Of a stretch of DNA of 36,530 bases, positions 25,586-36,435 are shown piece after piece (the stretch's first letter is position 1; the number at the start of each line of letters is the position of its first letter). A program made the position numbers and the translations under genes. The DNA lies in assembly GCA_021805665.1 (NCBI GenBank), contig JAJZEV010000159.1:1-36530 (forward strand). Reading direction: 5' to 3'. The notes beneath the pieces are model-generated. The model was not told the origin of the DNA. It made no database searches and worked only from the letters and a program-made list of their open reading frames with translations. The stretch is from Pseudomonadota bacterium. GTDB taxonomy: Bacteria; Pseudomonadota; Alphaproteobacteria; Acetobacterales; Acetobacteraceae.

Positions 25586-27267
25586 TGTTGGGCTACCGAC
25601 AGCGTGTTGTTCCAGCTCCAGTAAATGATCAGACCGGCCGGGAACTTCGCCATCATAAAGGTGAAGATGATAGGCATGAACTGGAACAGCTTGGCCTGCA
25701 CCGGATCGGGCGGCGGCGGGTTCATCTTCTGCTGCAGGAACATGGTGATGCCCATGATCAGCGGCCACAAACCAAGATGCAGCAGCGGGACATAGGCCGA
25801 CGGGTCGAACGGGATCAGGCCGAACAGGTTGAAGATATTGGTCGGGTCCACCTGGGACAGATCGTGGATCCAGCCGAAGAACGGTGCCTGCCGCATTTCG
25901 ATGGTGACGAAAATCACCTTATACAGCGAGAAGAACACCGGAATCTGAACCACCATGGGTAGGCAGCCGGAGGCGGGATTCACCTTTTCCTGCCGGTACA
26001 GGCCCATCATCTCCTGCTGCATTTTCTGCGGATCGTCTTTCAGACGTTCGCGCAGGGCGGTCATTTTCGGCGCCAGCAGCTTCATCTTGCTCATGGAGCG
26101 ATAGGAGTAGTTGGCCAGCGGGAAGAACAACGCCTTGGCAAACACGGTGAACACCATGATCGCGAGGCCGAAATTCCCGATCATGCCGTTCAGCCAGTCG
26201 ATCGCCAGGAAGATCGGGCGGGTCAGGAACCAGAACCAGCCCCAGTCCACCGCGTAGTCGAACAGCGGGATGTGCAGGTTCGCTTCGTAGCCGCTGAGCA
26301 GGTTCGCAACCTTGGCACCGGCAAACACATGGCTGACCGTGGTCACGTCGCCGTTGGCCGGCGCGGTCAGCGGGGCGGTGGCGATGTAATCGACCTGATA
26401 ATGATCGCCGTGATCGTCGATGTGGCGGAAATTCACCTTCGACGCCAATGCCTGATCGGGGACCAGCGAGGTCAGCCAGTACTTGTCGGTGATCCCGGCC
26501 CAACCGCCCGTGGTGGTGGCGTCGTAGGCAAGGCCGGCGTGCTTGTCCCCTTCGGACTTTGCCTTGTCGTACGTCGTGTCTTCCAGCTTGCCGTCAACGA
26601 CGCCCAGCAGACCCTCGAACAGGACGTAGTAGCCGGAGACTTCGGGCTTGTAGTCGCGGCGGATGCGCGACCAGGGGAACAGCTTGACCGCCTGGCCGGA
26701 GGTGTTTTTCACCGTCTGGCTGACCGCGAACATGTAGTTGTCGTCGATGGCCAGGCCGATCTGGAACACCAGACCGGCACCGTTATCCCATGTTAGGGTA
26801 ACCGGATTGGCGGGCGACAGCTTGCCGCCGGATGCGGTCCAGACCGTGTCGTTGCCGGGCAGCTTAACTGTCTCGCCCTCCGGCGCGGTCCAGCCATACT
26901 GGACGTAATACGGATGGTTTTGTGTGCGCGGCTCCAGCACCCGGACCAGCGGCGATGCGGGATCGATGGTGTCGCGGTAATCTTTCAGCACCAGATCGTC
27001 CAGCTTGGCACCCAGCAGGTCGATCGACCCTTCCACACGCGGCGCATCGATTTTGACCCGCGGCGAGTTCGCCGGTTCAGCCGCCGGGGCGGGCGGCACG
27101 CCGGCGCCCGGGGGACCTTCCGACGGGGTGGTCAGCGGTTGCCCGGAAATCTGTGCGATCTCCCGCATCGGGGGTTTCGGCAGATGCGGTACGACCAGCA
27201 TCTGGAAGCCCAGCAAGATCGCCAGCGATGCCGCGATCGCCAGGAAGAGCCGTTTCTGGTCCATCAA
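25531..27267 (-). CDS. yidC: Membrane protein insertase YidC
   Basis: 578-residue insertase that helps inner membrane proteins fold and insert, alone or with SecYEG. The N-terminal anchor is LFLAIAASLAILLGFQMLVV, followed by a Pro-rich linker and a large periplasmic beta domain (about 75-335). The conserved membrane core starts near WFWFLTRPIFLAIDWL. It contains the cytoplasmic hairpin (SMSKMKLLAPKMTALRERLK), GCLPMVVQIPVFFSLYKVIF and LHLGLWPLIMGITMFLQQ. The C-terminal tail is short. The ATG overlaps the yidD stop in an ATGA. Confidence 0.96.
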   Translation of the reverse strand: MMDQKRLFLAIAASLAILLGFQMLVVPHLPKPPMREIAQISGQPLTTPSEGPPGAGVPPAPAAEPANSPRVKIDAPRVEGSIDLLGAKLDDLVLKDYRDTIDPASPLVRVLEPRTQNHPYYVQYGWTAPEGETVKLPGNDTVWTASGGKLSPANPVTLTWDNGAGLVFQIGLAIDDNYMFAVSQTVKNTSGQAVKLFPWSRIRRDYKPEVSGYYVLFEGLLGVVDGKLEDTTYDKAKSEGDKHAGLAYDATTTGGWAGITDKYWLTSLVPDQALASKVNFRHIDDHGDHYQVDYIATAPLTAPANGDVTTVSHVFAGAKVANLLSGYEANLHIPLFDYAVDWGWFWFLTRPIFLAIDWLNGMIGNFGLAIMVFTVFAKALFFPLANYSYRSMSKMKLLAPKMTALRERLKDDPQKMQQEMMGLYRQEKVNPASGCLPMVVQIPVFFSLYKVIFVTIEMRQAPFFGWIHDLSQVDPTNIFNLFGLIPFDPSAYVPLLHLGLWPLIMGITMFLQQKMNPPPPDPVQAKLFQFMPIIFTFMMAKFPAGLIIYWSWNNTLSVAQQWLIQRSTKLAKPSLART

Positions 27268-27521
27268 TGCCCCATATTCCGGTCGGTCCGTGCCTTCGGT
27301 TTGGCAGGCACGGGATCGACACCACCTTCATTCCACGGATTGCAGCGCAGGATACGCTTGGCCGCCATCGCCGTTCCGCGCGCCGCGCCATATTCGCGCA
27401 GCGCCTCGACGGCATATTCGCTGCAGCTTGGCCAGAACCTGCAGTTCGCGCCGATGAACGGTCTTAGCGTCCATTGATAGACACGCACCACGCCGATTTC
27501 GACCGCCGCGACCGGCTTCAT
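27264..27521 (-). CDS. yidD: Membrane protein insertion efficiency factor YidD
   Basis: 85-residue YidD (DUF37) protein, a membrane-associated helper of YidC-dependent insertion. Its core is RFWPSCSEYAVEALREYG, with RILRCNPWNEGGVDPVP after it. Length is normal. It overlaps rnpA upstream by four bases and yidC downstream by four bases, the standard rnpA-yidD-yidC order. Confidence 0.95.
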   Translation of the reverse strand: MKPVAAVEIGVVRVYQWTLRPFIGANCRFWPSCSEYAVEALREYGAARGTAMAAKRILRCNPWNEGGVDPVPAKPKARTDRNMGH

Positions 27522-27886
27522 ACCCCGGTTCTCTCCAGGGCGCGCCCGATATCGCCTTGCAGTGCGATGAAATTACGTTTGCGCGTGCTGTCGCGCCCGA
27601 TCAGCACCAGATCGACCCCGGTGACCGGCCGTTTTGCCAGCAACAGCCTCGCGGCTTCCTTCAGGCGGCGCCGGGTCCGGTTGCGGACCACCGCGTTGCC
27701 GACCTTTTTGGTCACCGTAAATCCAAGCCGGGCAGGCAGATCGTCGGAACGCACAAGTGCCTGCAGCACCACGCCGCCGACCGCGGCTTTCTTTCCAGAC
27801 GATGCGGCACGCAGAAACTCCGGCCGCTTTTTCAGCCGGCCGGGTTTTGCGATATCGGCAACCGCCGCAACGGGCGAAGCTGGCAT
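27518..27886 (-). CDS. rnpA: Ribonuclease P protein component
   Basis: 122-residue basic protein subunit of RNase P, which matures the 5' ends of tRNAs. The RNA-binding motif is KKVGNAVVRNRTRRRLKEAAR. The start LKKRPEFLRAASSGKKA is family-typical. ATG 27886 is preferred; GTG 27895 just upstream is possible. The open frame to 28000 runs into rpmH and is not RnpA-like. It lies between rpmH and yidD. Confidence 0.93.
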   Translation of the reverse strand: MPASPVAAVADIAKPGRLKKRPEFLRAASSGKKAAVGGVVLQALVRSDDLPARLGFTVTKKVGNAVVRNRTRRRLKEAARLLLAKRPVTGVDLVLIGRDSTRKRNFIALQGDIGRALERTGV

Positions 27887-27911
27887 GGACGGCACACCAG
27901 CGTTTCGCGTC

Positions 27912-28046
27912 TTAGGCGGACAGCTTCTTGCGGCCCTTGGCACGGCGATTCGCCAGGACCTTGCGACCGCCAACGGTCTCCATGCGGGCGCGAAATCCAT
28001 GCCGGCGCTTGCGGACCAGTTTAGACGGTTGATAGGTGCGCTTCAC
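27912..28046 (-). CDS. rpmH: 50S ribosomal protein L34
   Basis: 44-residue L34, nearly all basic: [20 protein letters not shown] then [24 protein letters not shown] 28046 is the start, with GGAGAG five bases before it. The in-frame ATG at 28100 would add 18 residues not found in L34. It is the first gene of the minus-strand operon and follows a leader of about 95 bases. Confidence 0.96.
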   Translation of the reverse strand: MKRTYQPSKLVRKRRHGFRARMETVGGRKVLANRRAKGRKKLSA

Positions 28047-28147
28047 GACTACTCTCCGAAACCATTCGAACGACGGCCTTTGTGGCCCGTTCCCTTGCAC
28101 GCATACCGGCGGGTGCGCCTGATTGGGCGACCCGTCGGGAGCGCCGG

Positions 28148-28176
28148 CTTATACGGACGCGGGCCGGGTGCGTCAA
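28148..28176 (-). promoter_or_regulatory. Sigma-70 promoter of the rpmH operon
   Basis: On the minus strand TTGACG (28176-28171) and TATAAG (28153-28148) are separated by exactly 17 bases. Each matches five of six consensus bases. Transcription would start near 28141, about 95 bases before rpmH. The rest of the 28047-28297 gap, between rpmH and the monooxygenase, shows no other clear element. Confidence 0.7.
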
Positions 28177-28297
28177 TGTCGCAGGTGATTCTGTTCCGCG
28201 GTCTTTGTCGCAAACCGCCGCCGGAGCGGCCCGGCCCTTGAGGCATCGCCCCGGCAAGGCTAACACAAATATCAGGAAATCCGCCGGAGCCGCCCCC

Positions 28298-29689
28298 ATG
28301 ACCGACGTCCAATCCGTCTATCAACGTGGCCTGGATGGCCCGCCGCTGGGTCCGAACCGCCGGGGCACCAAGCGAGTCGCAATCGTCGGCGCCGGGGCCA
28401 GCGGCCTGTGCAACGCCAAATATCTGCTGCAAGCCGGATTCGATGTCACCGTATTCGAGATCGGCAGCCAGATCGGCGGGATGTGGTGCTACAACAACGA
28501 CAGCGGCCGGTCCTCGGCCTATCGCACGCTGCACATCAATACCTCCCGCGGCGTGACGCGGTTCAGCGACCTGGATTTCGATCCCGATACCCAGCCATTC
28601 CCGGACCACTACGACATGCACCGCTATCTGGTGCAGTACGCCGATCATTTCGGCGTAACCCCGCGAATTCGCTTCAACAGCCGCGTGGTCTCCGTCCGGC
28701 CCGCGTTCGATCCGGCCCGCGAACCGCCGGTTTGGGAGGTCGGACTGGCCGGCGGAGCGGTCGAGCGATTCGATGCCGTGCTGCTGGCAACCGGCCATCT
28801 GACCGCGCCGCTGCATGTGCCGGAGCTTCAGGCGTTCGGTGCCGGCTACCTGCATGCACACGACTACCGTGAGCCGGAGCCGTTCGTTGGCAAGCGCATC
28901 TGCGTGGTGGGGGTGGGCAACAGTGCCTGCGATATCGCCAGCGATGTCTGCGTGACGTCCCGCCGTACGGTGCTGGTCGCCCGGTCGGGAGTCGTGATCC
29001 TGCCCAAGCTGATGTTCGGGCGGGCGTTCACCGATATCACCGCCCAAATTCAGCGGCCCTACATTCCCCGCAAGCTGCGCCAGAAGCTGATCCGCTTCCT
29101 GGTTTGGCTGGCACATGGCGATATGACGGCGCTGGGCTTCAAACGCGCGACCGCGTTGAGTCATGTGACGTCGAACGCCACGGTAACGACCGATATCGCC
29201 TATCGGCGGATCGCCGTGAAACAGGGGATCGACTCGGTCGATGGCCACCGCATCCGGTTCGCCGACGGCACCGAGGAGGAGTTCGATACCCTGATCGCGG
29301 CCACCGGCTATCGCATCGACCTGGATATGCTGCCGGAGTCCGTGGTTCAGGTGCGGGACAATCGCCTCGACCTGTATATGCGGATCGTCCCGCCGGGGTG
29401 GCCCGGCCTGTTCCTGATGGGTTTCTTCAACACCGATACCGCGCTGAACATGGTCTTCGAACATCAGGCCCGCTGGGTGCGGGAGTTCCTGCTGGGCAAC
29501 GCGGCGCTGCCGTCCGATGCCGACATGCGCCAGGCGATCGCCGCCCGCGCGGCCTGGTACAACAACCAGTACCGCGACACCGCCCGCCATACCATCGAGG
29601 AGGAGCATGTCCGTTACCTGACCGATCTGAAGACGGCATTGAAAGCGGCCGCCGGCAGAACGGAAGGGCGGGGTGCGCGGGCTGCCTGA
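28298..29689 (+). CDS. Flavin-containing monooxygenase
   Basis: 463-residue FAD- and NADPH-dependent monooxygenase of the FMO/Baeyer-Villiger group. The FAD Rossmann motif is GAGASG (31-36) in VAIVGAGASGLCNAKYLLQAG. GGMWCYN fits the family's GGxW. The linker before the second Rossmann motif (YLHAHDYREPEPFVGKR) resembles the FxGxxxHxxxY region in altered form. The NADPH motif is GVGNSA (205-210). AATGYRIDLD near the end is also typical. ATG 28298 has GGAG nine bases before it; the open frame continues to 28082 but is unlike the family. Substrate is unknown. It converges on the luciferase-like gene with a 22-base gap. Confidence 0.88.
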   Translation: MTDVQSVYQRGLDGPPLGPNRRGTKRVAIVGAGASGLCNAKYLLQAGFDVTVFEIGSQIGGMWCYNNDSGRSSAYRTLHINTSRGVTRFSDLDFDPDTQPFPDHYDMHRYLVQYADHFGVTPRIRFNSRVVSVRPAFDPAREPPVWEVGLAGGAVERFDAVLLATGHLTAPLHVPELQAFGAGYLHAHDYREPEPFVGKRICVVGVGNSACDIASDVCVTSRRTVLVARSGVVILPKLMFGRAFTDITAQIQRPYIPRKLRQKLIRFLVWLAHGDMTALGFKRATALSHVTSNATVTTDIAYRRIAVKQGIDSVDGHRIRFADGTEEEFDTLIAATGYRIDLDMLPESVVQVRDNRLDLYMRIVPPGWPGLFLMGFFNTDTALNMVFEHQARWVREFLLGNAALPSDADMRQAIAARAAWYNNQYRDTARHTIEEEHVRYLTDLKTALKAAAGRTEGRGARAA

Positions 29690-29711
29690 TGGCAACCCAC
29701 AGGCGCGGCGG

Positions 29712-30776
29712 CTACAACCGGGCGATGACGGTGCGCGCGAACTCCTCGGCGAGGCGCCATTTGGTTTCGTTGCCAACGGCGAAGATCAGCTCCTCCAGTC
29801 CCTCGCGCTCAAGCGCCTGGATGCGTTCCACCAGTTCGTCGGCGGTGCCGGTCAGACAGGTGTCGCGGATCAACTGCTCGTCGATCAGGTCCGCCTCGCC
29901 GGGATGCAGATCGGTGTAGTGGAACTCGTGCGTGCGGAAATGCCGGTGTTCTGGCGGAGTCTGCTCCACCAGCGCGCAATACGGTTTCCAAATGCGTTTC
30001 AGGAAATCGGGCGGCTCGATGCCGGTCTCATGCACCACGTCGTAGAAATAATACACGCTGGCCATGACGTTCGCGCCGACACAGCGCTTGATCCGATCCG
30101 AGTCCGCCGCCTCGCCCGGTTGCAGCAGCGCCACGCTGGTCAGCGTGGCATTCCGAAAGCCGGACATGTCGCGTCCGCTTCGGGCCGCCCCCTGGCGCGC
30201 ATGGCCCAGCGCATCCTGCACCGGAACGCCGCGCGGCGGGATGGCGAACACCAACCCGTCGCCATACTCGCCGGCCAGCCCCATGGCCCTCGGTCCGAAG
30301 CCGGAGACATACATCGGAATGCGCGGTTGCAGGTTCATGAACCTTGTCTCGTGCCGCAGCATCTTGATCGGTTTCGGCCGTCCCTCGAAGGCATAGTCCA
30401 CGATCTCGCCGTCCAGCAGACCGCGCATCGCGCGCAGGTATTCGCCGAACGCCGCGATCTTCATCGGTTTCTGGCCCATGGTCCGCATCGCGGTGTTGCC
30501 GGTGCCGATGCCCAGGAACACGCGCCCGGGTGCCATCCGGTTCAGCGTGGCCATGGCGGCGGCCTGAACCGGGGCGATACGGGTGCCGCAGATCGCCGTT
30601 CCCGGGCCCAGGCGCAACGTCCTGGTCTGCTGCGCCGCCAGCGCCAGCACCATATAGACGTCGGAGTACATCATCTGGCTGTCGGCGACCCAGGCGGAGT
30701 CATATCCCAGCTTCTCGATGAAGCTGAAGAAGCCGATTTCGTCGATGTCGGACATGATGCAGAAACCGAATTTCAT
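29712..30776 (-). CDS. LLM-class (luciferase-like) flavin-dependent oxidoreductase
   Basis: 354-residue TIM-barrel protein of the bacterial luciferase-like family; some members use FMN, others F420. Marks are the start MKFGFCIMSDIDEIGFFSFIEKLGYDSAWVADS, the LRLGPGTAICGTRIAPVQAAAMATLN block, RVFLGIGTGNTAMRTMG, and PMYVSGFGPRAMGLAGEYGDGLVF. The C-terminus (TGTADELVERIQALEREGLEEL) is also typical. ATG 30776 has GGAAGG upstream. It lies 29 bases after the deaminase gene and is probably in the same transcript as copA. Substrate cannot be assigned; F420 use is suggested by style only. Confidence 0.88.
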   Translation of the reverse strand: MKFGFCIMSDIDEIGFFSFIEKLGYDSAWVADSQMMYSDVYMVLALAAQQTRTLRLGPGTAICGTRIAPVQAAAMATLNRMAPGRVFLGIGTGNTAMRTMGQKPMKIAAFGEYLRAMRGLLDGEIVDYAFEGRPKPIKMLRHETRFMNLQPRIPMYVSGFGPRAMGLAGEYGDGLVFAIPPRGVPVQDALGHARQGAARSGRDMSGFRNATLTSVALLQPGEAADSDRIKRCVGANVMASVYYFYDVVHETGIEPPDFLKRIWKPYCALVEQTPPEHRHFRTHEFHYTDLHPGEADLIDEQLIRDTCLTGTADELVERIQALEREGLEELIFAVGNETKWRLAEEFARTVIARL

Positions 30777-30805
30777 CGTCCCGTTCCTTCCCTGTCCCGG
30801 CTTGT

Positions 30806-32284
30806 CTATGCCGGCCAGTCATCGATACGACGAAGCGCCAGACGCTCCAACTCCGCATAGAACGGCGCTTTGATGTCCACGAACGGACGCGGGATTCCAT
30901 CGACATAGTCCAGGACCTCGCCGGACCGGCCCTTTCTGCTGCCGCGCTCGAAGAATTCGCGATAACGGCGCGGCGTGATGCCATTGAAATGCTCGAAATC
31001 GGCGGCCGGGTAGTCCTGGAAATGGCCGCGATCCCCGCCCTCGATCCGGATCGAGTCAGAGTGCAGTTCGGCGGCGAGGCTCTTGGGATAGGGCTCCAGG
31101 AAGATTACCCGTCCGATCCCCGCCGCGACGATGTGTTTGGCGCACATATGGCAGGGGAATGTGGTGCAATACAGCACGCTGCCGAGCAGGGGGCGGCCGA
31201 GACGGGCGGCGTCGGTGATCGCGGCCATTTCCGCATGGACGATGCGGCCGTATTCCAGTGCGTCCATCAACTGGGAGTCGCGGATTTTCGGGTCCGCCAG
31301 CAGTTCGTCCAGGCTTCGTCCCGGCGCCAGGATGCCCACCAGTTCGGACAGGATCTCCCGCTTGCGCCGTTCGTTGGAGTCGAAGCCGCGTTTGAACTCG
31401 CGGTCGTCGAACGGCGGGCCGCCCCAGTAGCTGCCGCCGCCGCCCTTGGGCACCTCGTTGGCGCCCAGTGCGAGGATCTCCGCCTCGGGTGAGAAAATCG
31501 CCGCCCCGACCTGGCGCGACAGATCCAGGCTTCGCAGCGCGGCGGCCTTGGCAGCGAACATGCCGAACTCCATCTGTGTCGGCGAAATCGTGTTGCTGGA
31601 AAACACCAACTCGCAAAACCGCTCCACTTGTTCCGCGTGGTTCGGATGTTGCGTGTCCAGATTGAAAATCGCGTCGGCGTGGTGGAAGATTTTGCCCACG
31701 CGCTGGCCGTGCGGTTCGTCGCGTTCGTCTTCGTCGCGCTGGATGATTTGCTCCGCCGCCGCCCGGTCCTGGTTCAAATTGGGCGTGTAATGGCTGCGCG
31801 CCAGCTTGCGGGCCAGGGCATCGACCCGCGCCCCGCGGCGGGAATAGATGGAGATCTGGAAGAACAGCGGTCCATACACCGCCCGCAGCAGGTCGATTTC
31901 CTCCTGCCGCTTGAACTGGTGCAGCAGATAGACCGTCTTTTGAAACTCCCCGTCCACGATCGCCGAGCGTTCGCTGGCGATGCGGCGGATCGCCCAGACC
32001 GACAGGATGCTGTCGTCGTCGAAATGCGCCCGCACCTGGTTGCCGTAAGCGATGTAAGACCGCGTCCTGGTCTCGGCATTAGTGGTTTCCAGCGGCACTT
32101 TCGGCACGATGGTTTCGGTCAGCCGGGCAAAAACGTCGGTGACTTTCACCTCGATGACGCGATAGCCCTGGCGTTCGAAACAGGTTTTGAACGACGCCGT
32201 AACGGGCGTGATCTCTGTCCCCACCGGGGAGACGAAGCCGAAGAACAGTTCCGGATATGCGATTCGCGGGAACGCGTCTTTCAT
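30806..32284 (-). CDS. Two-domain deoxycytidylate-type deaminase, similar to anti-phage dCTP deaminases (AvcD-like)
   Basis: 492 residues. The C-terminal part (about 235-460) is a zinc cytidine/deoxycytidylate deaminase: His350-Ala-Glu352 in GRIVHAEMAAI and Pro377-Cys378-His-Met-Cys381 in TTFPCHMCAKHI, with SRQVGAAIFS before and NEVPKGGGGSYW between. The N-terminal ~210 residues resemble the nucleotide-kinase-like domain of AvcD: FFGFVSPVGTEITPVTASF, then LLRAVYGPLFFQISIYSRR and KIFHHADAIFNLD. No GxxxxGK[ST] is present at the expected loop, so ATP binding may be lost. AvcD-type enzymes deplete dCTP/dCMP pools during phage infection. ATG 32284 lies 12 bases after copA. No AvcI-like RNA gene fits in that gap. 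A housekeeping dCMP deaminase is the main alternative, but such enzymes are about 150-180 residues. Confidence 0.8.
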   Translation of the reverse strand: MKDAFPRIAYPELFFGFVSPVGTEITPVTASFKTCFERQGYRVIEVKVTDVFARLTETIVPKVPLETTNAETRTRSYIAYGNQVRAHFDDDSILSVWAIRRIASERSAIVDGEFQKTVYLLHQFKRQEEIDLLRAVYGPLFFQISIYSRRGARVDALARKLARSHYTPNLNQDRAAAEQIIQRDEDERDEPHGQRVGKIFHHADAIFNLDTQHPNHAEQVERFCELVFSSNTISPTQMEFGMFAAKAAALRSLDLSRQVGAAIFSPEAEILALGANEVPKGGGGSYWGGPPFDDREFKRGFDSNERRKREILSELVGILAPGRSLDELLADPKIRDSQLMDALEYGRIVHAEMAAITDAARLGRPLLGSVLYCTTFPCHMCAKHIVAAGIGRVIFLEPYPKSLAAELHSDSIRIEGGDRGHFQDYPAADFEHFNGITPRRYREFFERGSRKGRSGEVLDYVDGIPRPFVDIKAPFYAELERLALRRIDDWPA

Positions 32285-32296
32285 CCGGACTGCGTA

Positions 32297-34453
<2,157 letters not shown>

Positions 34454-34459
34454 AGGGGA

Positions 34460-34488
34460 AATAAAGGCACGAACCGGCCGAAGATCAA
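34460..34488 (-). promoter_or_regulatory. Promoter of copA, giving a leaderless transcript
   Basis: On the minus strand TTGATC (34488-34483) and TTTATT (34465-34460) are 17 bases apart. The -10 ends six bases before ATG 34453, so transcription would start on or next to the start codon. The 17-base spacing is not the long 19-base spacing of CueR/MerR promoters, and I see no clear CueR palindrome. Confidence 0.5.
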
Positions 34489-34656
34489 TCGATATGGCCC
34501 AACCGGCGGCGCATGGCTGGGCGGGGCCTGGAACAATCATCACGTTTTCGCGCGGTGGCCGCGAATCCAGCCCTTTGCCCCCGTCCTGCCACACCTGCTT
34601 CCCATCCTGGGACACGCACACGAACGGAGACATCCCAGTCTCCCGGGGACAGACAT

Positions 34657-36435
34657 ATGCGATTTTTTAAGACCTACAGCCGCGTTCTCGGCCTGCTTGG
34701 ACGTGACATCCGGGTGGCCGGCTTTCTGGCTTTTGCCAATCTTTTGGTTGCCGGCCTGCAATTCCTGGATCCGGTGCTGTTCGGCCGGGTGGTGAACCTG
34801 CTGTCGCACTCGGATTCCATGCCGCGCGGGCAGATGTGGCAAGAGGCGGCTTTATTACTGGGCATCTGGGTGGCCGTCGGCATTGGCGGCATCGTCAGCA
34901 ACATTGTTGTCGCGTTACAAACCGAACGCTTGGCGCACCGCCACCGGATCACGGCCATGGGGCGCTACTTCAAGCATGTCCTGGCGCTGCCGCTGTCGTT
35001 TCACGGTGCCACCCATTCCGGCCGGATCATCAAAGGCATGCTGACCGGCACCGACGGGCTGTTCGGCACCTGGCTGGTGTTTTTCCGCGACCAACTCTCC
35101 ACCATCCTGTCGGCGGCCGTGCTGTTGCCGATGACGCTGTTCCTGAACTGGCGCCTTGGTCTTGTGCTGATCGTGCTGGTGGCCGTGTTCCTGGTGTTCA
35201 CCGCGATCGTGGTGAAGAAAACCGAAACCGCGCAGCGCGCCGTGGAGGGCTTGAACTCCTCGCTGGCCGGTACCGCGCAGGACGCGATTTCCAACGTCAT
35301 GGTCGTCCAATCCTTCACCCGCCTGTCGGCCGAGGCCCGCTTGTTCGGCGACATCGCCAATCAGGTCATCAAGCATCAGTTCCCGGTGTTGAACTGGTGG
35401 GCGCTGGTCAACGTGATGACCCGCGCGTCCAGCACTCTCGCGGTGATCTCCATCGTGGTCGTCGGCACATGGCTGCATGTGCAGGGCATGGCCAGCGTGG
35501 GCGAGATCGTCAGCTTCATGGGCTTCGCGATGCTGCTGATCGGCCGGCTGGAAACCGCTGCGTCGTTCGTATCGTCGCTGTTCTTCAAACTGCCGGCGCT
35601 GGAAGATTTCTTCCGGATCCTGGACGAGCGCAGTTCCGTTCCGGAAAAGGAAGGCGCCCGCACGCTGTGGGCGCCGCGCGGCGAGGTGCGGTTCGAGAAT
35701 GTGTCCTTCGCCTATCCCGCCAGCGGCGCGGCTGTCCTGACGGACGTCAGCTTCAGGGCGCGCCAGGGCAGTTGCATCGCGCTGGTCGGTCAGACCGGCG
35801 CCGGCAAATCCACCGCGATGACATTGCTGCAACGCCTGTGGGACCCGACTTCGGGGCGCATCGCCATCGACGGACAGGATTTGCGCGACATCACACTGGA
35901 CAGCCTGCGGTCGAATATCGGCGTGGTGTTCCAGGAAAGCCTGCTGTTCAACCGCTCGATCCGCGACAACCTGCTGGTGGGCAAGCCCGACGCGACGCAG
36001 GAAGAACTGGAACAGGCGTGCCGCATGGCGGACGCGCATGAGTTCATCGAGCGTCAGGCCCAAGGCTACGACACGTTGATCGGGGAGCGTGGGACCTCTC
36101 TGTCCGGCGGCCAGCGCCAGCGCCTGGCCATCGCGCGTGCCCTGCTGAAAAACCCCCCGATCCTGATTTTGGACGAGGCAACCAGCGCGCTGGATGCCGC
36201 GACCGAAGCCCGTGTCGGCAAGGCACTGAAAACGCTGATGGCCGGGCGGACGACGTTCATTATCGCGCACCGGCTGTCCACCGTCCGCGATGCCGATGAA
36301 ATACTTGTGTTCGACAACGGCCGGATCGTGGAGCAGGGCGGTTTCGACTCGTTGCTTGCCCGCCGGGGGCGGTTTGCCGAACTGGTTGAATCCCAGCTGT
36401 CGCCCGCGGTACCGCATCTGGCCGCGGCGGAATGA
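34657..36435 (+). CDS. ndvA: NdvA-like glucan exporter, fused ABC permease and ATPase
   Basis: 592-residue half-transporter. Six membrane helices lie in residues 1-310, followed by an ATPase domain: Walker [10 protein letters not shown] (378-386), Q-loop VVFQES, signature LSGGQ (482-486), Walker B LILDEA (503-508) and the switch His in IIAHRLS. The permease part follows NdvA/ChvA closely in pattern: [40 protein letters not shown] and [19 protein letters not shown]. Those proteins export cyclic beta-1,2-glucan. Start ATG 34657 matches the NdvA N-terminus; the open frame to 34513 is not conserved-looking. No glucan synthase (ndvB) is in the window. It works as a dimer. It is divergent from copA with a 203-base gap. 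Confidence 0.85.
   Translation: MRFFKTYSRVLGLLGRDIRVAGFLAFANLLVAGLQFLDPVLFGRVVNLLSHSDSMPRGQMWQEAALLLGIWVAVGIGGIVSNIVVALQTERLAHRHRITAMGRYFKHVLALPLSFHGATHSGRIIKGMLTGTDGLFGTWLVFFRDQLSTILSAAVLLPMTLFLNWRLGLVLIVLVAVFLVFTAIVVKKTETAQRAVEGLNSSLAGTAQDAISNVMVVQSFTRLSAEARLFGDIANQVIKHQFPVLNWWALVNVMTRASSTLAVISIVVVGTWLHVQGMASVGEIVSFMGFAMLLIGRLETAASFVSSLFFKLPALEDFFRILDERSSVPEKEGARTLWAPRGEVRFENVSFAYPASGAAVLTDVSFRARQGSCIALVGQTGAGKSTAMTLLQRLWDPTSGRIAIDGQDLRDITLDSLRSNIGVVFQESLLFNRSIRDNLLVGKPDATQEELEQACRMADAHEFIERQAQGYDTLIGERGTSLSGGQRQRLAIARALLKNPPILILDEATSALDAATEARVGKALKTLMAGRTTFIIAHRLSTVRDADEILVFDNGRIVEQGGFDSLLARRGRFAELVESQLSPAVPHLAAAE

Noticed and set aside
32285..32296. Possible AvcI-like antitoxin RNA upstream of the deaminase
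   Set aside because: Only 12 bases separate it from copA, so there is no room for a separate RNA gene with promoter and terminator.
34454..34656. CueR-type operator in the copA-ndvA gap
   Set aside because: The copA promoter has a 17-base spacer, and I found no convincing CueR-style dyad between its elements.
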